A stretch of DNA of 64,000 nt from Colius striatus. Taxonomy: Eukaryota > Chordata > Aves > Coliiformes > Coliidae. Under the pieces are notes generated by a model. That model was not told the origin of the DNA. It worked only from the letters and a program-made list of their open reading frames with translations, and did not search any database. Below, one piece after another: positions 63,899 through 64,000 of the stretch. Positions within the stretch are counted from its first letter, which is position 1. Each line of letters opens with the position of its first letter. Position numbers and translations under genes: made by a program. The stretch lies in contig NC_084767.1 of assembly GCF_028858725.1 (NCBI RefSeq), positions 15,515,895-15,579,894 on the forward strand, read 5' to 3'.

Positions 63899-64000
63899 AT
63901 TCTGTTCCTCCAACCCATTGGTTAACATGATGTTTCCGTGTACTACCACTGTACTTACGGGGTGCTTGTGTTAGTTTGTCATGCACTGTTGAAAGAATCC
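63899..64000 (+). other. FAM13B: FAM13B 3' UTR, start only
   Basis: Begins directly after the stop codon and runs out of the window. No poly(A) signal is seen in these 102 bases. Confidence 0.85.

Overview
The window is bird nuclear DNA. Genes are split by GT/AG introns in an AT-rich background. The only interspersed repeats I recognise are 3' fragments of the CR1 LINE family, two of them ending in the typical short ATTCTRTGATTCTA-like tail. There is no SINE clutter of mammalian type and no bacterial gene organisation. The species cannot be fixed from the sequence alone.

Two genes can be supported. On the minus strand near the left end (about 3.07-5.5 kb) lies a small spliced beta-thymosin gene. 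It encodes a 45-residue actin-monomer binding protein in two coding exons, with a probable non-coding first exon. On the plus strand, from a CpG-island promoter at about 15.7-16.35 kb to the stop codon at 63,898, lies an essentially complete FAM13B gene: two non-coding 5' exons, 21 coding exons, and a 3' UTR that leaves the window. Joining the exons gives 921 codons plus a stop, with every splice phase consistent. A well-formed 24-nt candidate microexon would make it 929. The two genes point away from each other and are separated by about 10 kb of apparently non-coding DNA with two CR1 fragments.

FAM13B has an N-terminal RhoGAP-type domain (about residues 20-225), a long acidic and serine-rich linker cut into many short exons (about 226-480), then a conserved C-terminal half with coiled coils and 14-3-3-like motifs. 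The RhoGAP fold is recognisable, but the arginine finger is Gln and the GPN asparagine is Asp, so the domain is probably not a classical GAP.

Layout: 1-3,070 nothing recognised; 3,075-5,500 beta-thymosin gene (minus); 5,500-15,600 intergenic with two plus-strand CR1 fragments; 15,680-16,350 CpG island and FAM13B exon 1; 16,229-26,683 intron 1 with a 37-nt T run and one CR1; 26,684-28,056 uORF-bearing exon 2 and start-codon exon 3; 28,462-33,341 RhoGAP exons; 35,941-50,600 linker exons with one CR1; 54,259-63,898 C-terminal exons with a CR1 in the last intron. No exotic multi-gene system is present. The points most worth following up are the thymosin paralogue and its position, the candidate microexon, the substituted RhoGAP active site, the uORF cluster, and a promoter-like GC-rich island in intron 6.
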